DNA of 64,000 bases, from NCBI GenBank assembly GCA_016946835.1, contig JACVTC010000058.1, positions 690,001 through 754,000 of the forward strand. Direction: 5' to 3'. The stretch is from Neocallimastix lanati (nom. inval.). Lineage: Eukaryota > Neocallimastigomycota > Neocallimastigomycetes > Neocallimastigales > Neocallimastigaceae. Under the pieces are notes generated by a model. The model was not told the DNA's origin. It did no database searches and worked only from the letters and a program-made list of their open reading frames with translations. Positions 40,654 through 53,614 of this stretch are shown here, one piece after another. The position numbers and the translations under genes are program-made. The first letter of the stretch is position 1. The number at the start of each line of letters is the position of its first letter.

Positions 40654-41050
40654 ATAATAAATAATAAATAATAAATAATAAATACTACATAATAAATAAT
40701 AAATAATAAATAATAAATAATAAATAATAAATAATAAATAATAAATAATAAATAATAAATAATAATAATAATAATAATTAGGTTTTTGGTTCTATTATTT
40801 TGGCTCCTTATTTAGCAAAAAAAAAAAAAGAAAAAAAAAATTATTTTATTTTATTAATATTTAAATATTATTATTTATTATTTATTGATTATTATTTATT
40901 ATTTATTATTTATTACTTATTATTTATTATTATTATTATTTATTATTTATTATTATTATTATTTATTATTTATTATTATTATTTATTTATTTATTTATTA
41001 TTTATTATTATTTATTATTATTATTTTATTACTATTTATTACTATTTATC
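40654..41050. repeat. facing heptamer arrays (AATAAAT)n and (ATTTATT)n
   Basis: The left array at about 40654-40763 is AATAAAT repeated. After about 100 bases of non-repeat DNA, the right array at about 40868-41050 is largely the complementary ATTTATT with some TTA units. Because the two face each other, a single strand could fold into a long A-T hairpin. Confidence 0.75.
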
Positions 41051-41423
41051 ATTATTAATTATAATTATTATTAAATATAAATTATTATTAATTATTATTA
41101 CTTTAGTAAATAAAAAACTAATAAAGTCGAATTTATAATTGAAAAAATAAATACTATTTAATATATTATAATTCTATTTAAATGAATAAAAAGATATTAA
41201 ATCAATTAAAAAATATTATATATAAATGAATGAATATAGTACGGATTAAACAAATAATTAATATATTTAAATAAATGAATGTATATATATATTAAATCAA
41301 AAAAACAACCCTGGAAAAATATTATAAATAATTTTAATATTTATTATTCATAAAAAATTAAAAATATTATATTTCAGTAATATAATCCCTTAATTTATAA
41401 TTATTTTTTTATATACTTATTGT

Positions 41424-41454
<31 letters not shown>

Positions 41455-42805
41455 TTACTGTTTTTATTATTATTTTTTTTTCATTGTCTTATTTTTTGTT
41501 TTTGTTTTTATTGTATTTATTCTTTGTTTTTGTTTTTGTTCAATATTTAAAAATAAAAATCATATAAACAAAAATAAAAACTTTATATTTTATTAAAATT
41601 AATAGTCCCCCTTAAAAAATTTTTTTCCATATTAATTAGTTTAGTAAAACATGTCAACGTATTGTTTGTATAATTAGATTCTAGTTCAACATTTTTATTT
41701 TGAATAAAATAATAATATGTCCAAGATTTTTATTTAATTTATTGTTTGACATTGGATCTATGTATAATTCATAATCATTACCAAACATCTGAATGACTTT
41801 TGCTTTTTAGAATAAAATATAATTTATTTAAATATTTTTCAAAAGTTCAAAAAAAATTTTTTTTTTTTTTTTTTTTTGAATTTTAATTTGAATTTGAGAA
41901 ATTATTATATTAAAATTTTCTTGAATAAAGTTATTTGAATGATGAATGATTAATTTACATATAATGTTTTGATTATAAAATTAAAAATATTTACAACTTT
42001 CTAAATTATTTGGATAGGTTATTAGAAGAATTATTGATAATATTTGTATTATAAATTTTAATAATAACATAGACTTATGTTTAAAATATAGTTTTTTTTA
42101 AAAAGGTAGTTAAAATTATTATATATTAAGAATTTAATAGATTGACAAATTGCATATAAAATAAATTGTTGCAATAGATTTTATATATTTTAAAAGATTT
42201 TCGTTAAAAATTTCTTTTATATTAAACATTATGAAAAAATAAGCAAAAAATTAAAAACTGAAATATTATTATAATAATTTAACAATTGTTATAAAAAAAT
42301 TCTTTGAAATAAATATAATTAGAAAATATTAATTCATTAAGGTATAATTAAGCTTAATTATTGAGTTTTGTATTAATTTATACAAATTATTTACAACAAT
42401 GATATCAATACAAAAATATTTATTACATAAATCCAAATTAAAGTATTTTATAAGGAAATAAAAATTCTATTTAAAAAAAAATACTACATATTTAAAAGAG
42501 CATCTAAATTCAAAACCAAATTTAAAGAATACATTTATTCTAATAATTAATTTCAAAAATGAATAGTTTTATCATTTTTGATAAAATGAATCAATAATTT
42601 TAAGTGAGACTAGCATTCCTAAGAAAAGAAATTTTCTAATTACAAATTTAAAATATTTTTAAATGAAATAATTTACTTAATTTTAAATAATAATAATAAA
42701 AATTTTTTTCCTCAATATTTTTTATAGCATTATCTAAAATATCTTAAATAAAGTGACGTATTTAAGGATATCATATCTTGAAAATTATTTTTAACTTTTT
42801 TTACA

Positions 42806-42843
<38 letters not shown>

Positions 42844-43417
42844 AAAATAAAAAAATATATATATATATATATAAAATATAAATAAAAAATAAAAATAAAT
42901 TAAAAATTACAAATAAATATATAAATAATTAAATTTTTATTTATTTATTTATTGTATTATAATAAATATCTTGATTTTCTTTTATTATATTCAAGTATCA
43001 TTTTATACAGTATTATTATTTTTTATATATGTATATTTCAAATTCAATATAAAGTATAGAAAATTCATATCTAATTTTTTTTTTCGGGTTTCGTGTTTTT
43101 TTTTTTTTTTTTTTTTTGCTTTCTTCTTAGTTTTATTTAAATACCTTATTCTTCGCTTCGTTTTATATTGAATATGAAATATATATATATATATTCTTTT
43201 TGTCTTTTATTGTACTATTCATGGAAGATTTTCATCTTTTTTCAAATTCTAAAAATTCTAGGAGTGGTTGAAACTTTCATATATAAAATATTTTTTATTT
43301 TCATCATTATTAAGTTTCCATTAGTTAAAACCAAAATTTTTATTCATCGATAATTATCTGAAAAAAGTATTTATTAATTTACTTCCTTTTCAGGAAAAAA
43401 AAAATAAATCCAATAAA

Positions 43418-43879
43418 ATGAAAAGTTATAATATCTTTAAAGATTTCTTCCTTAGTCGATCCTCCATCTCTGATATTATATATAGAATGGTATATTTCAA
43501 CTAAAAATTTCATAGATTTTATCATTTTAATTCTATTTTAAATATCTACTTCGAGGATTTCATGTATTTTTCATTTACAGTTCCATTTTAAATATCTATT
43601 TTCAAGAATTTCATATATTTTTCATATTCAATTCCATATTAAATATTTATTTCTCTGGTTTCATATTCTTTCATTTGCAGTTCCTTTTTAAATATTTATC
43701 AAAATTAATTTCTAAAGTAATTAACAATTACTATAAACTTAAATAATATTAAAGAGTTTTTTAATATACTAAAAAAAACTTTTAATTTAATATTATTTAA
43801 CAAAAATGAGTATATTCATTTATTATCATAATTACATTAGGTGTATTAGGTGCCTGTGATAAATCTGAAGATACATTTT
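43418..43879 (+). pseudogene. coding-like fragments, possible decayed small gene
   Basis: 43418 starts an ATG frame that reads MKSYNIFKDFFLSRSSISDI and a few more residues, ending at a possible GTATAT donor. About 43831-43879 reads GVLGACDKSEDTFY and a stop. The two cannot be joined in frame by any acceptor I could find, and the 50-bp minisatellite sits between them. They could be exons of a broken gene; identity unknown. Confidence 0.25.
43536..43730. repeat. about 50-bp minisatellite, four diverged copies
   Basis: Units start at about 43536, 43586, 43637 and 43686, so periods are 50, 51 and 49. Shared features are ttttaaatat, then a ttcat segment, then catttacagttcc or catttgcagttcc. The last unit is partial. 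The copies differ at many positions, so the array is old. Confidence 0.75.
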
Positions 43880-44068
43880 ATTAAAATATTTTAAAAATTA
43901 TAGTATATAATAAAACAAAATTATTATTTTAACATTATACTTTTCATATTTAATAAAAATAAATTACTTAATATATAATTATAATAATAAAATTATTTTT
44001 ATTTTTGAAATAATTATTAATTATTAATTATTATTAAATATTATAATTTTATTAAAAAAAATTATTAT

Positions 44069-44136
44069 CAAATATTAATTTTCATCAAATATTAATTTTC
44101 ATCAAATATTAATCATCATCAAATATTAATTATTAT
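44069..44136. repeat. 17-bp tandem repeat, four copies
   Basis: Unit caaatattaattttcat at 44069-44085 and 44086-44102, with variant copies ending atcatcat (44103-44119) and attattat (44120-44136). Non-coding. Confidence 0.9.
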
Positions 44137-44453
44137 TAAAATATATGAAAATTAATAGATAATATTTAGTAAAGAATTATTATTTTTTATTGAAATATAA
44201 ATTTTTTTTTCTGATAATGAAAATGTTTAAAGAAGTGGGTAATAATTTTCGTCATTGTAATGATAAAATCATTAAATTAAAAATAGGAAGGTAATTTTAA
44301 ATATATTGATTAATACTTTTTTCTATTAATTATATAATTAATTTTTTTAATATTTATTTATATTATTATTATTAATATATAAACTAATTATAGAATATTA
44401 ATTTGTTTGTTATTATTTCTAATATTTTATTTTATATAAGATTGTTATAAAAA

Positions 44454-44489
<36 letters not shown>

Positions 44490-45593
44490 GTAAGATAATA
44501 ACTCGACCGATAATCAACAAGTTTAAATATGAAATGTTTAGTAATACATATTTAAAAGTTTGAAATAATATCTAATCCTTTATGGAGAAAAAAAATATTA
44601 CTTTCAGTAAAATTAAAGTTAAATATAAATATGTTAAGTATTTAATTTTTACACTGCCGCTTTTATATATATTTATTATAAAGTTATAAATACATAACCT
44701 CCTCCATTATATATTATAAAACAACAAATAAAAAGTCATCCTTCTTTTTTATTATTCTTTAATATTGAAATATACTTTAATTAATGAAAAAAAAAAAAAA
44801 TTAATGTTAAATATATAGAAAAAATATATATTACTAGGAAAACTTTAAAAAAAATTTTACTTTTTTTTATTTTTTAAAACTTCAGAATTAACACGTTTTA
44901 TTAATTAGTAGTTTAGGAATAACTATTATAATTTTTTAATTTATTAAAAAAAAAAAAAAAATAAAAAAAATAAACATTTAGAATTATTACGTATTAAAAA
45001 AAAATTGATTAATATTTGTGAAAAAAGTATTGATATACAACATGAATAGAAAGTAAAATTTAAAAGCAGTCTTATATATATATATGTATTTAATATATAT
45101 AATATTAAAACGTCTAACACATTTACTAAATTGAATTAGTATACAATTTTTTTTTTTTTTTTTTTTTTTTTATTAATTCATTTATGAATAAAAATCAATA
45201 CAAAAAGAAAAAATAATATTTAAATTTATTATATAGTTTAATTAAATATTTAAATTTAATTAAATATTTTTAATTAAATAATTAAAATTTTTTAATTAAA
45301 AAAATAAAAAAAAAAAAAAAAAAAAAATAAAGTATATATAATAAAGAATTATTATAGAAAAAAAAATATTTCACATCATTCAATTTATATATACTTTTTT
45401 AAAGAACTATTTTTGAACAAGAATAAAGGAATTTTACCTTATTGTTTAATCAACCTATTTTAAATATAATTATAAATAATAGAAATAATTATTTTATAAT
45501 TTTTAAAAAGTTTCATATTTAATAATAGTTTGAATATACATAGAGAAAAAATAAAAATAAAAAGGAATATAAGAATATAAATATATTAAAAAA

Positions 45594-47159
45594 ATGAAAT
45601 CAAAATTTAGAATAAGTAAAAATAAATTATTATTTTATTTGATAGTTATTATTGTATTGAATTTCGTTTCAATATATACTATTCTTACTTCTTTTCCAAA
45701 AGAAAAGGTGATTAAATCATCTAAAAAAATAAGACCCCCAAAGAACTATAATAGGAATAAGAAGCCAGTAGTAAATGTTAATGATGTTCATAATGATATA
45801 GATGACAATGATGTTGATATTTTTTCAAATCAATCTGTGGATAATAATAAAATTATGATAGAAAATTTCAGAAAATTTTTTATGAACACCATAGAATCTG
45901 TAGATGATTCAAAAAATATAAATTTGTTAAGAGAAAAAACAGAAATACATAGAATAATATGGGAACAACTTTTTGGTACTGATGATTTTTCTTATAAACA
46001 TGTTTTAAATACATTGCTAAAATATCAAGAGGAAAATTTACCTTTAGTAAATTTATTCTATAAAGTTCATAAAAATTTATATCCATGGATTTATGGTAAA
46101 AAATTTTTAGCTATTGATGAATTAATAAAGACTTATCATGGAAGAGGTATCGTTATTTGTACAGGTAGTTTACATTTTAAATATGCTAAAAGTACCATTG
46201 ATACATTAAGAAATTTAATAAAAACTAGACTTCCCATTGAAGTATTTTATTATGGAAGTGATGATTTATCAGAGAGAGAACAACAAATTTTATTATCTTA
46301 TCCAAACGTTTATATATCAAATATTGAAGATTATTTTAATACAGATGTCATTCAATGCAAAAAAAGGTCAATTAAACCTTATGCTATGTTAGCCTCAAGA
46401 TTTATGGAAGTGATTCTCATTGATGCTGATGCAATGTTCATTCGTGACCCAGTAGAACTCTTTCAATCGGATGGTTATGAAGAAACAGGTACCTTTTTCT
46501 TCCGTGATAGAACATTTAAGGGAACATCTAGTAATGATAGTTTACAATGGTTTAAAGAATGGGCTAAAGATCCATTACCAGAAACAAGAAGTTCACGTTT
46601 TTGGAATGGTATTACTGTTCATGAAATGGATTCAAGTACAGTTGTGATTAATAAAGAAAAAGCATTACTTGGTCTTTTGGCCGCATGTAAATTAAATGAA
46701 TTAGAAGTTCGCGAAAATATGGTCTATAGACACATTGACAATGAAAAAGAAACCTTTTGGATGGGTTTTGATATGGCACGCCAACATTATTATATGAACG
46801 AACAACCTATATCTTTTATTGGATCTATTCAAACAGAATTATCATTAGATAATGAAAATAGTAATAATGAAAATTCTATGATATGTGGACATATTGCTCA
46901 TACTATGGATGATGGTAGAATTATGTTTTGGAACGGTCATCTTGTTGCTGATAAAGACGATGATTCTTCCGCCCTTTTAGATTTTGAATTGTATGTAATG
47001 GAAAGTGATAATGATAATAATAATAAATGGAAAGATAGTCCTCTTTGCTATTACATTGATAATGAAGATGAAATTGTTCCACTTGATGATAAAGAAAAAA
47101 TCTTTATCGATGTAATTAAAGAAAGAGCATTTAATGATAATATTTTATTAGGTTATTGA
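45594..47159 (+). CDS. MNN1-type (GT71) mannosyltransferase
   Basis: Single exon, 521 residues, with an A-rich 5' flank. It is a type II membrane protein: a short basic N-terminus (MKSKFRISKNK), a signal anchor at about 12-33, a lysine-rich stem, then a luminal catalytic region. GRGIVICTGSLHFKYA at about residue 182 fits the family's start of the nucleotide-sugar fold, and VILIDADAMFIRDP carries the metal-binding DxD as Asp277-Ala-Asp279. Downstream are SSRFWNGITVHEMDSSTVVINK and ETFWMGFDM, matching the alpha-mannosyltransferase MNN1/MNT family in length and order. Expected role: adding alpha-linked mannose to glycoproteins in the Golgi, using GDP-mannose. Asn/Asp-rich inserts near residue 422 look like local repeat expansion. 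A GAA microsatellite follows in the 3' flank at about 47331-47354. Confidence 0.9.
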   Translation: MKSKFRISKNKLLFYLIVIIVLNFVSIYTILTSFPKEKVIKSSKKIRPPKNYNRNKKPVVNVNDVHNDIDDNDVDIFSNQSVDNNKIMIENFRKFFMNTIESVDDSKNINLLREKTEIHRIIWEQLFGTDDFSYKHVLNTLLKYQEENLPLVNLFYKVHKNLYPWIYGKKFLAIDELIKTYHGRGIVICTGSLHFKYAKSTIDTLRNLIKTRLPIEVFYYGSDDLSEREQQILLSYPNVYISNIEDYFNTDVIQCKKRSIKPYAMLASRFMEVILIDADAMFIRDPVELFQSDGYEETGTFFFRDRTFKGTSSNDSLQWFKEWAKDPLPETRSSRFWNGITVHEMDSSTVVINKEKALLGLLAACKLNELEVRENMVYRHIDNEKETFWMGFDMARQHYYMNEQPISFIGSIQTELSLDNENSNNENSMICGHIAHTMDDGRIMFWNGHLVADKDDDSSALLDFELYVMESDNDNNNKWKDSPLCYYIDNEDEIVPLDDKEKIFIDVIKERAFNDNILLGY

Positions 47160-47320
47160 ACTATTATTACTTTTATGATATAACAATAAATTTTTTTTTA
47201 TTTATTTTGCTTTATTTTTTATCTTTCAAATTGTATATAGTATTTTAAAATATAATAGTAATAACAATAATAAAGAAAAATCAAAAAAAAAAAAAAAAAA
47301 AAATCAATAGATAGTCCAGA

Positions 47321-47351
<31 letters not shown>

Positions 47352-47914
47352 AGAAAAAAAAAAAAAAAAAAAAAAAATTCAATAATATTATTATAATTAT
47401 TATAATGAAAAAAAATTCATACATGTGTGGTTGTAATTCTTTCTATTAATAAAATCATTTTACATTATTAGTAATATAAATAATTCATGAATATAAATAA
47501 AATCTATTTTGTAAAATAAATTATATCAAATTTCATTCAATATATTTATATATATATATTGAATTAAATCAATGTATAAATAATCCTTTTTTTTTGTATT
47601 TAATATTAATAAATAATTTATTAATAAAAAATTTTAAATAGTTCTTTTCTATAATACTATATTTTTTTTTTTTTGTAATAAAAAAAAAAAAATGATAAAA
47701 TGGTTTTAAATATTAAAGATAATTAAAATTTATTAAAATATAAAAATAAATTTTTAATATAAAAATTAGTTTTAATGTTAAAGTAATAATAATAATTAAT
47801 TTGAGAAAATAATATTGAAATAATATATGATTAATTGTAATAACGCAAGTTTAAATATATTTATTTGAATATAAAAGATCAAAATAATAAATTCATATAA
47901 TGTAAAAAAAAAAT

Positions 47915-47958
<44 letters not shown>

Positions 47959-49786
47959 CTAAAAATAAACTTGATTTAATTATACTTACAAACATTTTTG
48001 TATAATGTAAAAAAAAAAAAAAAAAAAAAAACTTATTTAATGAAAAATTTAGTTAACAGTTATAGATAACTATTAACTATTATTATAGATATATATAAAT
48101 TACATAATTTTTTTTTAACTGCCAAAGATATTAAAACATCTGTAATATTAATAAATATATTATTTTATTATTATTATTATTTTATATTTTCATATGTTGA
48201 TTTGATATTAAAAATAAAAAAATTATTTTCTAAAAACTTCTAAATTTTGTTTTTTACAATATTTTAGTTTTTTAAAAGTTTAAATCATATAATTTTAAAT
48301 CAATTGTATCATGATTTTTCATATAATTTAAATATTTTATGCTTACCTAATAATACTAGTAAGAATTAAGAAATAATATAAAAATATTAAAAAAATCATT
48401 AAATTTCAATTCATAAATTTAATATTATATTGTTTTATTATATTTTAATTAATAAATAATTAGATCTTTAGAAAAAATATGCTTAACAGAATTTTTTTTT
48501 TTTTTAAAAGTTTTATTCATTGGAATCATATGATATTTGATTTAATATTAAAAATTTTGAAACGTTTATAGAATAATAACAAAATGTATCTAAAATAGAA
48601 ATCTATTATAGATTTTGAAATATGAATAATAAAATTTTTAAATTTTTATATGTAATTTTTTTTATTTACTAATATGAAATTAAAACCAATATGTATAATA
48701 TGTATATGTATAATTTGATTTAATTTTATTATTTTATATATATTTACATAGTTTAAGATAATTTTATTATTATTTATAGGTTTATTTATAAATAATATAT
48801 AATATTCAATTTATATGTTATTAGTTTTATTATAACAATGAAATATTTATTACTTTTTTATCAATAATTCTAATTATACCACTTTAAATAGCTTTTCGTT
48901 TGATATATATTAATGATTTAATTCATTAAATTATATTAATTATATATTAGAATACATTTAAAATAAATAAATAATATATTAAGCAAAATAGTTTTATAGA
49001 ATATTGATCAATATTAAAAACCTTTATTAATGTTTTTTTTTGGTTCATTTGAATTAAAAAAATAAATAAAAAACTGAATAATAAATTATAAATAATAAAT
49101 ATAATAAAAATAATAAATAATAAATAATAAATAATAAATAATAAATAATAAATAATAAATAATAAATAATAAATAATAAATAATAAATAATAAATAATAA
49201 ATAATAAATAATAAATAATAAATAATAAATAATAAATAATAAATAATAAATAATAAATAATAAATAATAAATAATAAATAATAAATAATAAATAATAAAT
49301 AATAAATAATAAATAATAAATAATAAATAATAAATAATAAATAATAAATAATAAATAATAAATAATAAATAATAAATAATAAATAATAAATAATAGATAA
49401 ATAAATAAATAATAAATAAATACTAAATAATTCTAATATGAATTAATTATAATAATTAATAATTAATATATTTAATATTTACTTTTTTTGAAATTAATAA
49501 TTGATTTATTATTATAAAATAAAGCAAAAAAAAAAAAAAAAGAATTGTAAAATAAAAAATTTTCTTATAAAATTAAAATTTAAAAAAAAAAATAAAAATA
49601 AAAATAAAATTTGGAAATTGAAAATATTTGCTAATATATATTTTTATCAAAAGAAAAGAATATATTTTTTATTTTTTTTTTTAAAAAAAAAAGAAGTGAA
49701 AAATAAGTATAAGCATAAAATAAGTAATTAAATTTAAAAAAAATTAAATAAAAAACCAAATAAATAAATAAATTAATTTAAAGAAC
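47160..49786. other. AT-rich spacer with a heptamer array
   Basis: Holds the mannosyltransferase 3' flank with a (GAA)n tract at about 47331-47354, poly-T at about 47918-47956, and the heptamer array at about 49110-49394. A Lys-rich open frame at 49501-49731 comes from A-rich DNA just upstream of the next gene and is not credible. Confidence 0.6.
49110..49394. repeat. (AATAAAT)n heptamer array, about 285 bp
   Basis: About 40 nearly perfect copies of a 7-base unit, ending where TAATAGATAA breaks the pattern. It is the same unit as the array at 40654, about 8 kb away, and lies about 400 bases upstream of the J-like gene. Confidence 0.92.
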
Positions 49787-50211
49787 ATGTCTGCCGAAGA
49801 AAAACAAGAATTATTACCAAAAAAAGAAACAGAAAAAATTGGAGATCCAATTGAAAGACCAACTGTTCCAAAGGTTGATTATTCTAAAAAAACTTTTTAT
49901 GATTATTTAGGTCTTAAGAATGATGCTTCAGAAGAAACTATTAAAAGTACTTATGCTGAATTATCCAAAAAGTGAATATATATACTTTTTTTTTTTTTTT
50001 TTAATTTATTTGAATTGTTATTATTATTGAAAGAAAATCATTGAAGGAAAGAAAATCAAAAATAACAATAAGAAAAAAAGCAGGCAAACAAACAACAACA
50101 AACAAAAAAATAATAAATAAAGTACTAATAACATAAAATAAAAAAATAAAGAAAGAAAAAATAAAAAAAAAAGAAAAATAAGGGAAATATATAGGAAATA
50201 AATTAATTAAA

Positions 50212-50243
<32 letters not shown>

Positions 50244-51761
50244 GAAAACAATAAGTAGATAAAAATAACAAAGGATAAGATGATAATTACATATTCAATA
50301 TTTTCTTTCTTTTTCTTTTATTTAAAAAAAAAAAAAAAAAAAAAAATCATATTTTAATTATGATAAAAAAGCAAAAAACAAATAATAATATATAGTGTAA
50401 TTTGTAATATTTATTTACATTCAAAACAATATTATATTAAAGATTATGTTAAATTAAAATTATTAAAGATAGCATTAATATTTATTGATTATTAAAAATT
50501 TTATAGGTACAATCCAATAACTAACCCTGATGAAATTTCAAGAGTAAATATTTAAATAAATAAAACTAAATATAGAGTTATAAAATTATGAATACATAAA
50601 CAATTTAATATTATGTGATATTAATTTATATTATTATCTTTAAAATTAAATTTTTAATATAATAAGTATCAAGATATTTTATATTCTGGTGAAACTTTAA
50701 CCAATCCAGTTCTTAAGAAATTCTATGATGAATATGGTGATGTTAGTGTTCTTTTATTCAATATTCTTCAAATTTATTTCCCATTGAAGCAAATTGAAAA
50801 ACCGAGTAAATATATTTATGGTGCTTTATTTGGAGCATCTGGTGTATGCGCTTGCTTATTTATTACTGTTATGGCATTTTTCTCAAGATTCATTGGTTCT
50901 TATTCAGCCAATTGGATTTATCCAATGTTAGCAACTATAGTTTTATGTTTAGGTTATCTCATTTATATTGCTTTCAGAACTAAGTATGATATTGCTGCTT
51001 CTGAAAAATGTGAAGGTGATAAGAAAGAATGTAAAGATATAGCTAAAAAGAGTAATTGTATTAGTGCTCTTAAGACTATCTTATTAATCATATTCCAATT
51101 AACTATTGCTTGTTACTTTAATAATAATCAAAAGGGACTTATTCTTGCTTTAATTCCATATATTGTTTTTGAAGCTGTTTGTCTTTGCAAAGATACTGTT
51201 AAATTTGTAAAGGCTGCTGAAGCTATTAAGAATGGTAAGGAAGTTGATTGTCCAGTTTTAAAGAAGGATGCTTATATTAAATTCCTTACTGGTAAAGCTA
51301 ATGCTAAGGATAAAGATGGTAAGAAGGGTTCTGCTTCAACTTATCTTTGCTACCTTCTCTTCTATATTTACAAAACTGATGTTATTAGAATTGTACAAAA
51401 CATTCTTATTAGTGCTTCTGCTTTAATTGGTCCATCTAATTATACTTTATTTTATCTTCCAACCTTCATAATGATAGTTGCTAATATTGGACAAGGATAC
51501 TTACAACAAGGTATTGGTTATGTAAGAGGTACTGTTGAATATACTAATGAGATACTTAAGAATATTGTCTACGTTTTAATTGGAATAGATACTTGTGTTT
51601 ACCTTCAATCACTTAACTATCATACAATTGCCATTACTTCTCAATCTTTCCCATTCTTAGTTGAACTTGCTTTATGTGTTGGATTCTTCCTTGGTATCTT
51701 ACCATTTATTTTAATTATAGAATTTAAAATTAAGCATGATGAAACTGATGTTCCATATTAA
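49787..51761 (+). CDS. multi-pass membrane protein with J-like domain lacking HPD
   Basis: Three exons: 49787-49971, 50507-50543 and 50667-51761, coding 438 residues in an exact frame. Donors are GTGAAT and GTAAAT; acceptors are ATAG and TAAG. After an acidic/basic N-terminus, residues about 36-92 have the layout of a DnaJ J domain: TFYDYLGLKNDASEETIKST with YAELSKKY as helices I-II, then a loop, then helix III ending LKKFYDEYGD. The invariant His-Pro-Asp of the loop is replaced by Asn64-Pro65-Ile66, so stimulation of Hsp70 ATPase is unlikely. The remaining 340 residues hold about seven hydrophobic helices (for example VCACLFITVMAFF, MLATIVLCLGYLIYIAF, LALCVGFFLGILPFILIIEF) and a cytosolic-looking Lys-rich loop (NAKDKDGKKG). 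I do not recognise the membrane part. Codon use looks like that of a well-expressed gene. Confidence 0.8.
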
Positions 51762-52559
51762 GCTTATTAAATTAATAAGTAAATAAACAAAGAAATTAAT
51801 TAATAAAATACTGAATAATAAATAAAAAATTAAAAATAAAAATAACTAAAAATCAAAAATTAAGAAAATCAAAATTAAAATTAAAATAAAAAATAATAGA
51901 CAAATGAGTAAAAAATAAAAATAAAGAAAAGAAAAGAAAAAGAAGAAAAAAAAAAAAAAAAAAGTATAAAAATTAAAGATTATAATGAAAGTCAATTTAA
52001 AATATAATTAGCAAAGGAAAATATTTATATATATATTTAATATATATAATATAAATTAAAATGAACAATAAAATTAAAAAATATATATATTCATTAATAA
52101 AATAATTAATAATTACAAATTATGTATAAATAATTAAATAATAATAATTATAATTATAGAATTTGTTTCTTAAAAATTATTTATTTATATAAATAAATAA
52201 TGAGTTAAAGAATAATTTATAAATAATAAATAAATTAAATAAAAATAAAAATAAAATCAAAAATAAAATAAAATAAAATTAAAATATAATATAAAATAAA
52301 ATATTTTATATTTTTGATAATTTATTTATTATTAATTTTATTAAATTTTTAATCTTTAAATTTTTGGTTTATTTCATTTAATTTCGGTTATAATAAACTA
52401 AAATATAGAGATCAATTAGAATTAGAAATATGTTATTATCTTATTATATAATAATGAATTAAATATTTATAATTGTTAAAATTAATAAGAATAAGGTAAA
52501 AATAAATAAATAAATTAAATAAGTAAATATAAATAAATAAGCAAACTTAATCTTTACCT
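51762..52559. other. AT-rich spacer, no gene
   Basis: 3' flank of the J-like gene followed by A-rich and TAAATA-type sequence, ending at the sharp rise in G+C that marks the retroelement remnant. Nothing else seen. Confidence 0.6.
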
Positions 52560-53583
52560 TTTCTAGATGATCTCTTTTTGAAGTTTGCAAAGATAATTGA
52601 ACAAAAATCCTTGGATGTTTCTTTAGATTCAGAAAAGGATTATGATAATAATATTTATTATTATATATTGAGTGCTCTTCTTGGTGGGCGTTCAATATAT
52701 TCAAAAATTAAAGTTAATGATGGGGAACAAAGACAATTAGTTGACAATATTTTTAAACAAAATTCAACTTCGTCAACTGTTCCGTATTTTGTGGGGATTG
52801 CGGAGTTTCTAACAAACGTAATACCATTAATTTGTCGATCTTTTAGATTGATGATGAAATGATATTCCATTGAATCTACCGTTGCCAAGAGCGTCGACGT
52901 CGAAATGATAAGGCATGGATTTTCACCTCCCGGTGAAATGACAGATACAGATTCGGTTGATAACACTAATACTGAAATTATTACTCACAATAATAGACGT
53001 GGTGTTATTATCGAGGAATGGGAAAAGTTAGAGACTATTGCTTCTAACGTACATTTATAATTTTATAATATATAATATTTTATTTCATGTATTTTATTAT
53101 TATTTTTTTTTTCCTTTAAAATCATGGGTAATTATCTTGTCTCTAAAGGTGGTCGGCGTAGTTTTAACAAGCTGGTTAAACCTTCATATTCTTCTGGTTT
53201 TCCTTCAGCTATCAAATCCATGGAAGGGCTGAATATTACCTCTCCTAAAGATAATTTAACTTTAGATATTATTAGTCATAGTTTAAATTGTAATTACTGG
53301 GCTGCTGCTTTTAGAAATAATCAGAGATACTCTCAGTCATGGAATATTTATTATACCATAACTATCACCGAAATTAGAAATACTGTTCTATCAATAAAGA
53401 ATAATGAGGCACCAGGTCCTAATGGTATTCCCATTGAGTTTTTACAAAGCAATGTTTTTGGGGTATGGAACTGGAGGAAAAGTATCCCATTGCTATAAAA
53501 TGTCTTGAAATTTTATTCAATAATAAAATTTGTGATAGTTCCTTTCCTAAGAAATAGAATACTGCTTCAATTGTTTCTATTCC

Positions 53584-53614
<31 letters not shown>

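Larger units (their letters stand above)
38247..45593. other. 7.3-kb gene desert with repeat arrays
   Basis: Separates the divergent SH3 and mannosyltransferase genes. Contains inverted heptamer arrays (40654-41050), a 50-bp minisatellite (43536-43730), a 17-bp array (44069-44136) and long poly-A and poly-T. Possible coding fossils lie at about 41600-41830 (minus) and 43418-43880 (plus). The remainder is A/T noise with no supported gene. Confidence 0.55.

Noticed and set aside
40800-41138. 112-residue Tyr/Ile/Leu frame
   Set aside because: A translation of the (ATTTATT)n and (TTA)n array.
49501-49731. Lys/Phe-rich frame before the J-like gene
   Set aside because: Built from A- and T-runs, with no domain or conserved-looking residues.
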